Below, in pieces: positions 51,401 to 62,200 of a stretch of 64,000 nucleotides of DNA. Each line of letters begins with the position of its first letter. The stretch's first letter is position 1. The position numbers and the translations under genes were made by a program. The notes below the pieces were generated by a model, which did no database searches, was not told the DNA's origin, and saw nothing but the letters and a program-made list of their open reading frames with translations. Location of the stretch: contig JAZARR010000197.1 of NCBI GenBank assembly GCA_037389465.1, forward strand, positions 6,062,501 through 6,126,500, in the 5' to 3' direction. This stretch comes from Baylisascaris procyonis. Its lineage: Eukaryota > Nematoda > Chromadorea > Rhabditida > Ascarididae.

Positions 51401-53810
51401 TCATACCAACCATTTAACGCTTCCCCGATCAGTTATCTAGGGGCATATTTTTGCTTTAGTCGTAGTTCGCATTTTTTCGGCAGGCAGGTGCTAGCGAATA
51501 TGGTTTCGCTTTTATTCCGACTAAAATTATAGACATGATCAAGCTGTCGTGTCATACCGTGATCTCCTCGACCTTCTATTTCCATACTTTTAGTCCCTTT
51601 CATGTTTGGTAAAAGAGCCAAAATTACCTATCCCTTAGGATTTAAGCATTTTCACACAATCAATGTAACTCCAGTATCGGAAAATAGCATTCGAACTTTC
51701 ATGATGCCCTACCTTCCTTTTATCTCTTTCGGTTTCCGCATTAATGGATATAAGCATCCTCTAAAGTGAGCAGATGTAATAAAATAAAGGAAACCTACGT
51801 CGTTAAGCATTTGTGGAGGTTTGGTACATGCGATAGATCGAAATCGCAATAAATATCTCCGACAAAATCTACTCCAGGAAACGGTGGCCATTTAAGCGAT
51901 TGAACTGTCACCTTCAAGGAGTTAAAATCTCACGCACTCGAATCTCGGACAGATTCACGATGGAAAGATTATTTAGAACGGAACGGCGTTTGATAACTCC
52001 TGCGAAATTGCAGCAAATAATCATTATAGGATGTTCAGGAGATTGAATGCTTTGAAGGGATTCGGACATTTTAATGAACTCAAGGGTTTTGCAAAAGACT
52101 CATACCTAACACACTAAAATTCGCCGGGAATCGCGTCGATGAAAGTGCCCGGGAACTGCGTTGGCAAGTAGCCGAAGGGAGCAAAATGTTCCGAAAAATT
52201 AACGACCTCTAAGATTCAGTCGCTCAGGCGCCAGATATCAACTTTACATGCCATATAAAATCACCTAATAGTTCCAATCCTAATTTGCAATTTGCGACAA
52301 CTTTCTCAAGCTTTGCAGGATATAACACAGAAAAACTAAAGACTTTGGTCGTTTTGCCAAGACTGGTGAACTCGAACATAGAAATCAAAGCAAATCGAGC
52401 GGACGAATAGTGCGAATCAATGGATAGGGCAGTAAATCTTCCTATCAGTTTGTTTCATCGCAATATGTTTTCATAATTTCAAGTTCAACGAAATATGGTT
52501 AAAGTGCAATTCACTGTCGTTTTAAACGCCTCGAAAAGCAACAAAAATAGCATCCAAATCCTTGAAGAGCCTCCACTCATTTCCGTACATTTTTCGAGGG
52601 ATTCAATGAATCCAGTCGCTACCCAACAAAACACGCTAATTTGTTTGGCATACAAGACACTGAGGTGACGATCAGTGGATGACCAAATGAAAGTTCGATT
52701 AGCAGAGCAATTCGGGACAAGTCAACAATTTGAACATTGACTGAGTATGCAAATAGGCATACATTAAAGTAATAGAAAGTGGATGAGTTTGCAAATGGGC
52801 ATACAAGTTGACACATTAAAGTAATAGGGCGCCATTTGCTGGCTACAAGTGACGTTCTATAAGGACAAATCGATGTTGACAGCTGTTCGTCGATAACTCA
52901 TTTAGAAAAAGTTGGAGATGAAAAAATGGAGTGCTTACATTACTGACATCTGTTGACGTTGTTTCCGATGAGTCTCTTTTAAAGACGGCTCTATGTGACT
53001 CATCCATCAAGACGACACTACGCAAATTGAATGCGTAAATATAACTGAAGAAAAACGTTTTGGATGAAAACCTGTAAAATACTTAATCGACAATCGTGAG
53101 TGCACAACGACTCTCTTTTTTCAGTGCGGCGTATAGATGATCGCCCCTAGTGGAAGCAATCAAAGCAAAAAAAAAAAAAAAATGTTGGCAAAAATCAGCT
53201 ATGCTCTAACATAGGTGATCAGGAGATAAATATTTAATTATGAAATTCTACAGAAACAACTAGCAGATGAATAAACAAAGAATAGAATTCAGAAATAAAG
53301 CTTTTTTTTTTCATACATAGATTTCTGCATCGTTTGGTATTCATTACTGCCTGGTCAGTTGCAAGCAGATTCCGACCGGGCTCCCTCAGTTCGCTTTATC
53401 GAGGTGCTCAACCCAGTACCATCATCCAGACAAGGGCGGTGTGATGTGTCCCTTCCCGTAGGCGTCACAACGGTGAATCGTAATGTCAGCATCGGACCGA
53501 CAGGAGATAATCTTGAGCCTTAACCTTCACGCGACCTAATAACTTTTTTTAACATAAGCGTGAATAGAAGGGATATATGGAGCCATTCATCCGCAATGGA
53601 TGCTCGGCTGATTAAAGTAGAGTAAGATGAAGACCTTCTGCAAGCAAAAAACCTAAAGAAGTGTGGAGCATCGAAAGAGGATATTCTCTGCCTAAGATCC
53701 CTTAGATCCTTTCATTAACCACATCCACTCAACGATCCCCCTCATAAGAAGCCCTACCACTATATCGCAACAATCGCAGCAATGAGTGCAACAGAATAGA
53801 CAAACCCCAT
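45067..53810 (-). CDS. Rapidly diverging single-pass membrane receptor-like protein, copy 2
   Basis: Exons in minus order: 53810-53761, 53044-52939, 51911-51799, 51115-51033, 50710-50661, 50479-50368, 49866-49792, 49084-49049, 47816-47791, 46251-46062 and 45077-45067. They sum to 852 bases, giving 283 residues and a stop, with the same phases as copy 1. Exons 1, 2 and 5 are almost unchanged. Exon 3 keeps the framework VTV-SL-WPP...DLS--PN-HKCLT but differs at about 35 of 113 bases. Exon 7 keeps SEV--TLRTS--C but is otherwise different. The membrane helix has changed (VIVLLPIATIAIVATVALIW), while the tail KRRYQLAKDKPIKLKLTREY is conserved. It has an extra cysteine (DIYCDF) and lacks the FNES site of copy 1, carrying ENKT instead. 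No stop or frameshift is seen in this model, so both copies may be expressed. The weak points are the same donors as in copy 1. Confidence 0.58.
46413..46718 (+). CDS. Candidate small secreted protein nested in intron 9 of copy 2
   Basis: A single open frame of 101 codons plus stop on the strand opposite the host gene. The N-terminus is hydrophobic (MTAGMFLAILYLTSGN), followed by a near-repeat of FLAILY (an internal tandem duplication of about 33 bases), then a polar cysteine-containing region (FQHC, SMC, DDCD, LCND). The homologous place in copy 1 (35226-35450) keeps the start and signal-like segment (MTVRMFLAILYLIS) but meets stops and lacks the cysteine region. It is therefore either a copy-2-specific gene or noncoding sequence open by chance. 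Secretion is inferred from the N-terminus only; no family is recognised. Confidence 0.3.
   Translation: MTAGMFLAILYLTSGNFLAILYVISSKSFQHCILSMCEDGIFSGSFRHFDDCDTNIDLCNDALVESSAVMDRIYEQRQFSFSRNKQSLILLSPLFRKGIQQ
47930..48330. other. Copy-2-specific insertion in intron 8
   Basis: About 0.37 kb present between flanks that are adjacent in copy 1 (near 36240-36270), next to the expanded (AT)n tract. It carries most of a 124-codon minus ORF (47837-48211) that starts after a GGTTAG site and includes CPFCKRFTAKSDQRKEC. No donor or acceptor places this ORF in the receptor gene. Confidence 0.4.
48335..48404. repeat. (AT)n tract, copy 2
   Basis: About 70 bases, against about 23 in copy 1. Confidence 0.95.
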
Positions 53811-54018
53811 CGCTAATCTCCGACCGCTCTGAATGCGAAAGTTTGCCGGAGTGCAGAAGAGATCAACATCGAAGCCTTTTATAGATCAGTCATTTTTGCA
53901 TTTTCATTGGTTCTGTGCAAATCGGCCAACAAAAAAATAAAGAAAATATTCATTTTGGAATATCAGGACATGCATTACGGTTGATGAAGCATTATTTGAA
54001 TTTAGATTAGCTGGAATA

Positions 54019-54679
54019 CTCTAATTAATACAGAATATCAGAGGACATTTTACAGATGACGGACTATTTCAATACACGACAGACTCGCGCTTTCGGCGCT
54101 CGTAAAGAAAGAAGACGAAGTAATACACAAAAGACTTACGCTTTCGGCACTCGCATAGACAAAGACGAATTAATGCGCAATAGTGGGAATATGATATTAT
54201 CTTCGAATGTGTGTGATGTTATTATCTTCGAACGAATGTGATATTATTCAATCTTCGAAGCTCCCAATTTCTTTTTATGAAGCGAAGGATTCCACAAAAG
54301 AGATCTTTTTGTGAATTGGATTTTCTCTATCAAAGCAGAATCCTTTTTTCTTTTCGTCGTCCTCCCAAGCCTTCCTGAAAAATTTGCAATCTTACGGCGT
54401 TCACAAGAGTTTATCTGGCGCATTTATGTTTATTGAGTGCACAAGTTGGCATACGGATAAGGTAGTCGACAAGATTTTCGGCGTTTGATTTTTCTCTTCT
54501 GTTTTCGATAATGGTAAGTTTTTATTAATGCTGTGGCGGGTGTGGAAGTGATCCTCGAATCAAATTCTTCATGAACGCCGAAAGACAAAACAATATGACT
54601 AAGACTTCAAACGCTCTCACAATACATTCCAACAACTGTTAACCGACAACATCGCCATCAAGATAACCAACGGCTATGG
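54019..54679. other. Region between duplication copy 2 and the BEL/Pao coding remnant
   Basis: Contains short internal near-repeats: CGCTTTCGGC-CTCG twice near 54090-54150, and GATATTATCTTCGAA-type units near 54190-54260. Its position suggests an LTR plus leader of the following element, but I cannot define LTR ends or a primer-binding site here. Confidence 0.35.
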
Positions 54680-56760
54680 ATGGGAATGACGGATCTCGAC
54701 GAGGCTATAAAAGCGGCACGACAATTCATTAGGGGTCCAGGAGGAGAGGACGCCACGCTATACGATGTGTGCTCTCATGCGACACAACATGGTGCGTCGG
54801 CCGCATTGAACTGCCTATGCCGAAACTTCCACCTCCATCGACGTCATTCCTTCTACTGTTCACTCCCTTAAAATGGCCCCTCGGCACCACTCAAGAGTGC
54901 CCAAACTACCCTCGCTATTCAACCTACCCTGCATGATTGCGAGCCCTTACTTCAGGCCGCAGAAGCCCACTTCGCCTTCAGCTTGACGCCAGTCAACCTA
55001 TTTCGACACAGATTGAATCCGTGCAACATTGCCGTCGGTCGGCTTTGACAACTTCGCGTCTCCTCGGAATTCACCTTGCTCAGCTAACTCATCTTTATGA
55101 TGGTTGGGCAGCTATTATTCGCAAACTTGCACCACGCGACGATGCCGACCAAGTTCTTGCTGAACAACAAGCGTTCCAGCAGATGAATGAAGCGCCTGAT
55201 GGTCTCCGAATTATGCTCAATCAACTTCGCATAACTATTCAAAAACTGGAGTTCCTCGACCAGGATCTAGGCGAAATGCTTGCCCCTCTTAGCACTACGC
55301 CGTGCACCACACCACTACTCGGCCTCAATCCCTCAGGCTCCTCTCAAACTCCACAGCAGTCAAAGCTCCTCCAAACATTCCTAACTCACCTTCGCCAAGT
55401 AATGGCGATGTTCCAAGTAATGTGCACCTTCCTAAACTTCAGCTACCCATATTCGATGGCAAACCGTACGAATGGTTCGAATTTTGGGAATTGTTTGAAG
55501 CTACTGTCGACCGCAGTTCCTTAACTGATGTTGAAAAACTCGCGTATATCACTAGCTGTCTCCGCGGAAAAGCAAAAGACGTTGCCGCAGAATACACACG
55601 ACGAGGTGATAATTATCAACCACTCATCACAGCACTACGCACTCAGTTCGGCAATAAAGACGCGCTAACCCGTCAACTTCAGTCACATCTACGCACAATC
55701 CGTCCTCCCGGTCATAATAGACCAGATTTATTACGATTCTACAACGATGCTTCTCGGATTCTACACCACATGTAGATCGCCGAGATCGCCCCGAACAACA
55801 TCAAGTACTCTTCACGTTGGAGGAATGTCTACCTGAGCCCACCCGCATCCTCATGTGAAAAACAAAAGTGCTCGCATTATTCAACTACCGACTTCCGTCG
55901 TATCTTACTAAATGTCGCTGAAATGCTCATGTCAGTGCAGCCATTACAATCGCCAACACCACCTTCTAGTCAATTTAGTTTCGGCTCCAACAAAGAGATC
56001 AGACGGAACAATGCCAGTCGGGACAGAATCGAGTTCAAATCTAACTACCGTCAATATATGCATTCGACTAACCGGAGAGATGCACCTGATCGCTACCGGC
56101 AACAACGAAGGACAAGTTTCTCACTCGCATTTACAGGATTACATCAGGAAAGAGATTCCTACAAAAATTGCTCAAACCAGCGCAGCAGTCCTACCAACCC
56201 TAAGCAACAGCAAACTCCGATAGCAGCGTGTGCTTTCTGCAACGATCTTCATTGGCACAAGCTGTGCCCCTATTATTCTACATCGGAGCAACGTCGGTCT
56301 CGTGCAGCAGAGCTGCAGCTTTGCTTCAGATGCCTCAAACCAGACCATCAAGCTAAAGAATGTTTGCGACACAACAATTACCGATCTTGTGGTGGAGCTC
56401 ACAATACGCTTCTTTGCTTCCAGCAAGCACACGGTCCGCAAAAACCCGCACAAATTCATGCGGCCGCAGTCGAACCAGTTAAAGAATCGCCGGAACCATC
56501 AGCAGCTGTATCCGCAACAGCGACAGTTACGCCTAGTAACGAAAAGGCACCAATAGCTCTACTCCTGTGGCAAACAGCAAGGGTCTATAATCCCTCATTC
56601 CCTCAGTCAACGAAGACAGCAAAAGTCTTCATCGACCAAGGAAGCCAAGGATCATTTATTACTGAACGCCTGGCGGCTGTTCTTGGACTCAGGCATAATC
56701 AAAGCAGTCCACTCATCATTCACGGAGTAGGAGATATGGAAGGCAATCACTTCAAAAGTG
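54680..56760 (+). mobile_element. BEL/Pao LTR retrotransposon remnant (gag and start of protease)
   Basis: Coding sequence is spread over three frames: 54680-54871, 54937 to about 55300, and 55302-55775, then again from 55923. The gag core reads LPKLQLPIFDGKPYEWFEFW and continues with a region typical of the DUF1759-type gag of BEL/Pao. Zinc knuckles follow at about 56226-56420 (CAFCNDLHWHKLC, LCFRCLKPDHQAKEC, CGGAHNTLLC). An aspartic-protease-like site follows at 56630 (FIDQGSQGSFITERL). Homology then stops abruptly near 56755 in AT-rich DNA: no reverse transcriptase, RNase H or integrase is present. There are frameshifts near 54.9 and 55.3 kb and a stop at 55775. The element is truncated and inactive. 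Confidence 0.8.
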
Positions 56761-59205
56761 AACATAACCCATTTTCTTATTATACGTGCTTGTGTTTAAT
56801 CAATTTGATATTAATTTTCATTGTTCAATTTCCGTGCAGCACTTCAATTATATATTCATTTCTAGTCCAATTTCAGTTCGCTTTCTTGGAGCAATGAATT
56901 TTGCACTATATAATTTGTGCGGTAAGCGGAAAAAAATAAACATCGCTTAAAATTTTTTCATCTTCATATAACACCGTTTCAAATCTTTTCAATTTTTTCT
57001 TGTGCAAATTTTATTGCTCAAATATTTTATAATTTGATCTTTCTCATGAATTATATGACTCTTCTTTATTGAGATGAGCTTAAGAGATCAAGCTTAACAT
57101 TAAAGCTTCAGCCAAATTTATGGAAGCATATCGCTGTTTTCAACGTCAAAATTATTTATTTATGAACGAGTAACTATTAGGATTTTTTAAACACCGTAGG
57201 TTTATTTTCCACGATATCTGGCAGTAATAAAGCCATATATGACCTAATCGAAATCCACTTACACTGTCAAACACATATGCACTCGTCTTGACATAGATCG
57301 AGTGCAGACCATCAATGAGCACTGAAGTTTTTAAAGAATTTTCCGCCTTCTTTATTGAACGAAAATATTAACTTTTCTGCGCTAGGTATTTATTATAACG
57401 GGTACAAAATAAATGAATGAATAAATAAATAAGCAAATAAAAAATAAACAAATATACAACAAACCAATCAATTAGATTAGAAAACATTTCGTTTCGAATT
57501 TCAAATCATTGAGAAAATTTCGAGTAATTGCATGAATAGTGATAGATCGAATATGTTGATGTTTACTTATTCATTTCTATGGTGATGAATGGCTCCTTCT
57601 TTGTCGTTCCGGAAACATATAGTTACCGAAATGGATTGTTGAACTAAGTGGTGCAAAAGAGCTCAATGTTTCACCGAATGGATTTGAACCAAACGATGAA
57701 GTTAATATATTGCCAGTATTTCCCAATGATGAGAATCTACACGATTTACCTGTATGGGGTATACTTAATCTTAGCTATCACAATCATCAGAGGGTTTTAT
57801 TGAGCTAAAAGCTTGAAGATTAGCTTAATAAATGCAAAATAGTTTCTCAAAATTATCTCAATATAGGTGCAAAAGGTATATTGCTTCAAATCAATGTAAT
57901 ATAGAAAGTTTTTTTTAACAGGTTAAAAATTTTTGCATATTGCACGAATTTTGCATTTCACAAGAGATAAAATTTTCTGCAACTTCGGATTGCATGAATT
58001 TCGTAGGTAAAGTTTGCAGATTTTTAATATTTCAATATGCAAAAATTTGTAGCCTCTTATATAATGCGATAGAAGTTGGCAAATATGTAAATGCAATAGA
58101 AGGTAAATAGCTCATTGATAAATCAACTTTTTCTGGCTGTCTATTCGTTCTTCGAATCGTAGATAATAATTGATTAAAAATTATTCGTTAATAAATGGAA
58201 ATGCAAAATTGTTATAAATTTTAACTCTCAGCTGCAGCAGAAATATTTTTGCATAAACGATCCTTGTCGCGTGAAAGTAGTCGTTACAAAATTCCAGCGA
58301 AATAACTACGAAGATTTTGCTGGAGATTTGATGGGAATGGAAGCATAGAATCCCCACATTGTTGTGAGAGGATTCTATGTCTCCTCCCCTTGTTGTCATT
58401 CCAGATAACTGTATTTAACTCATCATCTCATGCCTTTGCCTTTGTCTTCCTTAGTGTGGAGCCCTTTCTGTAAGTGGCTCCTTTTGTATATAGGTTCTGT
58501 TCGTCTCTTCTTCCTAGATTCTTTTTTTTCCATTCGTCTTTTACATTCTTCTTTAATGGTGTGTACTTTTTAGATTTATTTTTTGAACATTTGTTCACTT
58601 AGAAAATTAAAATATGTGAAATTTCTATTGAAATATGCTGCATTTGAGATTTCGGAATTTTTTTCTCGGCAATGGAAAAGCCTATAGAGTTGCAGATTGC
58701 TTCAGTCGATACAACTTTAAAACGGTATATAGCTTTTGAAATTTGAGAAAAAGGTTGAAAATCGAATCGACCGGCCAGAATTTCTGAAATCTCGATGTTT
58801 GCGACTTTAGGGGTTCTCGTTCTCGAGCGCTGTCTCGTATTGCGTTAAACGGTCTTTTGATTCGTCATTAGTCCACCAAGACCTCTCGAACGGTCCATGG
58901 ATTACCGCCGTAGGGCAAATAGGAGCCGAGAAAAAAACCCGAAAATCGCAATTTTTCAATCGTAATGGGGTAGTACAGGGGAATTTTCGAAAAATATTTT
59001 TCTCCGACTTCGATTTTTTTCGTATCAAACGATAGAACTCAGTGAGCTTTTTTGGCATCAAATGATAGATCTCGATGAGCTGATCACGAATATATGCATA
59101 TTCTCTCTGTTTCTTATGTATTCGGGGACATATCCGTTCTTGAGTGAGATGGGCACAGACTCGCTAGGGTATGTCGCTCACTCACACTGAGAGCTGGATT
59201 TGAAA
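56761..59205. other. AT-rich intergenic
   Basis: No supported gene. There is a short AAAT-type tetranucleotide run near 57410-57450. ORFs are short and lack splice partners. Confidence 0.5.
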
Positions 59206-59290
59206 GGGGTGGTGTGGCTGAGTGGATAGTGCGTCGAGATGTAGGAGCGGGGTATCCTGGTTCAATGCCGCCCGTCATTCCGGTGGTGCA
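59206..59290 (+). mobile_element. tRNA-derived SINE head or tRNA-like pseudogene
   Basis: TGGCTGAGTGG at 59215-59225 matches a polymerase III A-box, and GGTTCAATGCC at 59259-59269 is close to a B-box (GGTTCGANTCC), at a suitable spacing (about 34 bases). The flanks do not form a clean acceptor stem and the anticodon arm is not convincing, so a functional tRNA is unlikely. A T-rich stretch follows, then a GC-richer body to about 59650 that may be the rest of the SINE. Confidence 0.5.
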
Positions 59291-62200
59291 GTTTTTCGAT
59301 TTAAATTTATTTTTTTAGGGTTCTCTCTCAAAACAGTGATTAGCTGGTACAGCTGAAGTGTAAGGTAACCAGTTGGCTATAGATCAAGCTGGAATAATTC
59401 GCCGTGCAAAGTAAGTCGAGAAAGATCAGGAACATACAGGTGGATCAAACGACTGGCCACCATGTATCGTGAGGTTGGGCTGATGCAGAATCGGGAGAAC
59501 ACCAAAAGTAGTTAATGTGCTCATGTACCGATTCCAACTGCTAGATTGCTCATAGGGCCGAATGGGCTTACGTGTAGGTGTGGGAGGGCGTGAGGAGGTC
59601 GGCGGCGGCATGGAGTTCGCCGATGCGACTACGGGATCGTGCCGGCAATCGATGCCATCCTTGTGAACGAGTCCCTACTTGTTTGTTACATCATTGTATA
59701 ATGTGTGACAAAACGTTCACCATTTTACCTTTATCGCTTCTCAGTTTACTCGACCGCGTTTCCACAGAAGCTACAGACCCTCAAGGAGACCTGGACGACT
59801 AGATGAGCCAAGGGAGCTAACCTTACAGAAGTAGTGGCAACGAGTCGTTCAAACTTCCATCTCCTCGAATGGCCTTCATCGATATGAAACGCCTATAGTT
59901 GCGTTGTCGTATTCAAATAATAAGCGAATAAGATGAAGCAGAACATGTGTGGTGACAGGTTTTAACAACTACTACTAATCCCTGTAACAGACATTCATGA
60001 AAGGCGAAGCTTACAATAACGTGAATGTAAATAGGATGAGCTCCAATGAGCGGAAATATTCTGTATCAAATGATTTTTCATAAATGAGTTGGTATTCTGG
60101 CAGTTTGCAACTCCACAGGTCGGTAGTCCGGCAAGTCAGTATTCTGCAATAAGCTTTCGGCGACGCTCATTTGCGGTATGGACCGCCGAGTTCGGAGGTA
60201 CGTAGTGATCTCTCTAAGTCATGTAGGTACCAGCTCTATCGCATATTGATGAGGGTGGCCAAGCTACTCAACTATCATCTAGTAGCTCAGCTCCGAGTGA
60301 AGAGTTTTCCTTACTGCTGGCATCATTCAATGTCATGTGACACCAGAAATCATCTGACAGAAATAACAAACTGCGAGGGCCTAGCTGATCTTCAGCATCA
60401 ATTGTTTCATTCAAAAGAGTAGGTAGATTGGTTCACCTATCATTCCTCTAACGATGAGGGCATTCGGCAGAATAACGTAAGTGAATTCAAAAGGTGATTA
60501 AAATAAGAGATATCTATGTTAGTGCGATACGCAGGAGGGCCCCTCAACGCGCTAGAACATCAAATGAAGCTGAAGGGATTTTTCTCTCCCAAACGGCTGA
60601 AATTTTCAAGAAAAAAGAACTCAACGCCATGAATCTTCGAATTCTCGTCCATCTTTCACCCGTCCTCCCTTTCAGACTCTGATCAGAATAAACTATTATA
60701 GTCCTCTAACTTGCCCGCTCTTGGCCCCGATGATCTTTCTCAGTGCGCAATATGTGTTTTTGCTAGACATTTACAAAAACCAATAATAAAATATTTACGG
60801 CTAACGGTGCTGTAATTTACTACGAAGATATTCATTGTTAAAATTTCAAGATATTCAAGGTTTCACATTTTATCAATCACCTAAATGATAATATCGAGTA
60901 AAAAAATTTAAACTTCAGAATAGACATATTTGATCAGAATAAACTATCATAGTCATATATTAGACGGTTATTTAATTTTACAAATGATCAGAATCGAAGT
61001 CGCTGCTCCTCTCATTTGATCGTATTTTACTAACAAAGTAAATTGCTATGAAAGTTTAACTGTCAGACCTGAAATTGTATAAATTAAATCATTTAGAACG
61101 AGTAATTAATTTGATTACTGTATAAACGATATTGAATCTTAATTATTTGTATGCATCAATAAATATTACTGAATAAGTACAAAAGAAAGCATGCAATTAT
61201 TGCACAATTTAACGAATAGGCCCCAAAAAGAGGCTTTAATAATAGATGTTAAACGTTTACAGCAAATATATATTCAGTATTGATGATTGAGCAATTCAAA
61301 TAGCGATAATATTATCTCCATTATCTTTATCTTTAAGAATCTTTAAGAAAGTTAACGGAAAATCAAAATATATATCAATCGATTAAAGATGATTGATTTT
61401 TACATGTGAATGAAAAAGCAAATCAGCAACAATCTATAGATTTATAGATTGATCTCATCACGAAAACAATTTACTCATCTAAGAATGATCGAAATATAAA
61501 TGAACATTTCACTGGTGATCTACAATTATCTAAATACTATAAAACCGAGGCAGAGCACCATCGGTTAGAGGATCAATACAACGGCAGTAAATAAATATGG
61601 TGAAACAAAGTTTTCTAGCTATCAGCATAACCTTGAGGATAGTTCTACTTGATATTTCATTGCTCACAAATATTTCTTATAAAAATAGAAGACAATCATT
61701 TGCAATCAACTAATAAATGCTGGAATTTATTTATCTTTTCAGGTTACATTTGCGATTATTTTAAAATATTGGATCACAAATATGTTTATCATAAAAGTAG
61801 TCAGTTATGAAGTAATTCTTAAACTATTCTGTTTTAAAGCAATGAATTAAAAATATTCAACGAGTTCATTGAAAAGCCCATCAATCGCTGTTAAATAGGA
61901 TAGCCTCATTTACTCCCCCCCCCCCTCCCACATTTGTTCAACAGCTCAGTTTTCATTTCGTACTCATGGACATTTTATTTTTGGCATCAGTGCTTGAAAC
62001 GCTGCACTCTCAGGCATTGTGGCATTAGTATGCGAACTTCAATAACAATTCCGTAATTTCAGTCAACAAGTGATTAATTATTGATTCCAGAATATTACAG
62101 TAACACGAATTGAAAGCAAGTCAAATATATCGCATAGAAGCATTTACAGTACCCTCTGCAATAGAAGCACATCATTATCTCGGTGATTACAAAAATTACA

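Larger units (their letters stand above)
44319..54018. repeat. Copy 2 of the large direct tandem duplication
   Basis: About 9.7 kb matching 33823-42438 in the same orientation. It is longer than copy 1 mainly through differences in 44.9-48.4 kb, including a ~0.37-kb insertion and an expanded (AT)n. The homology ends at CTGGAATA before CTCTAATTAATAC. Confidence 0.9.
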
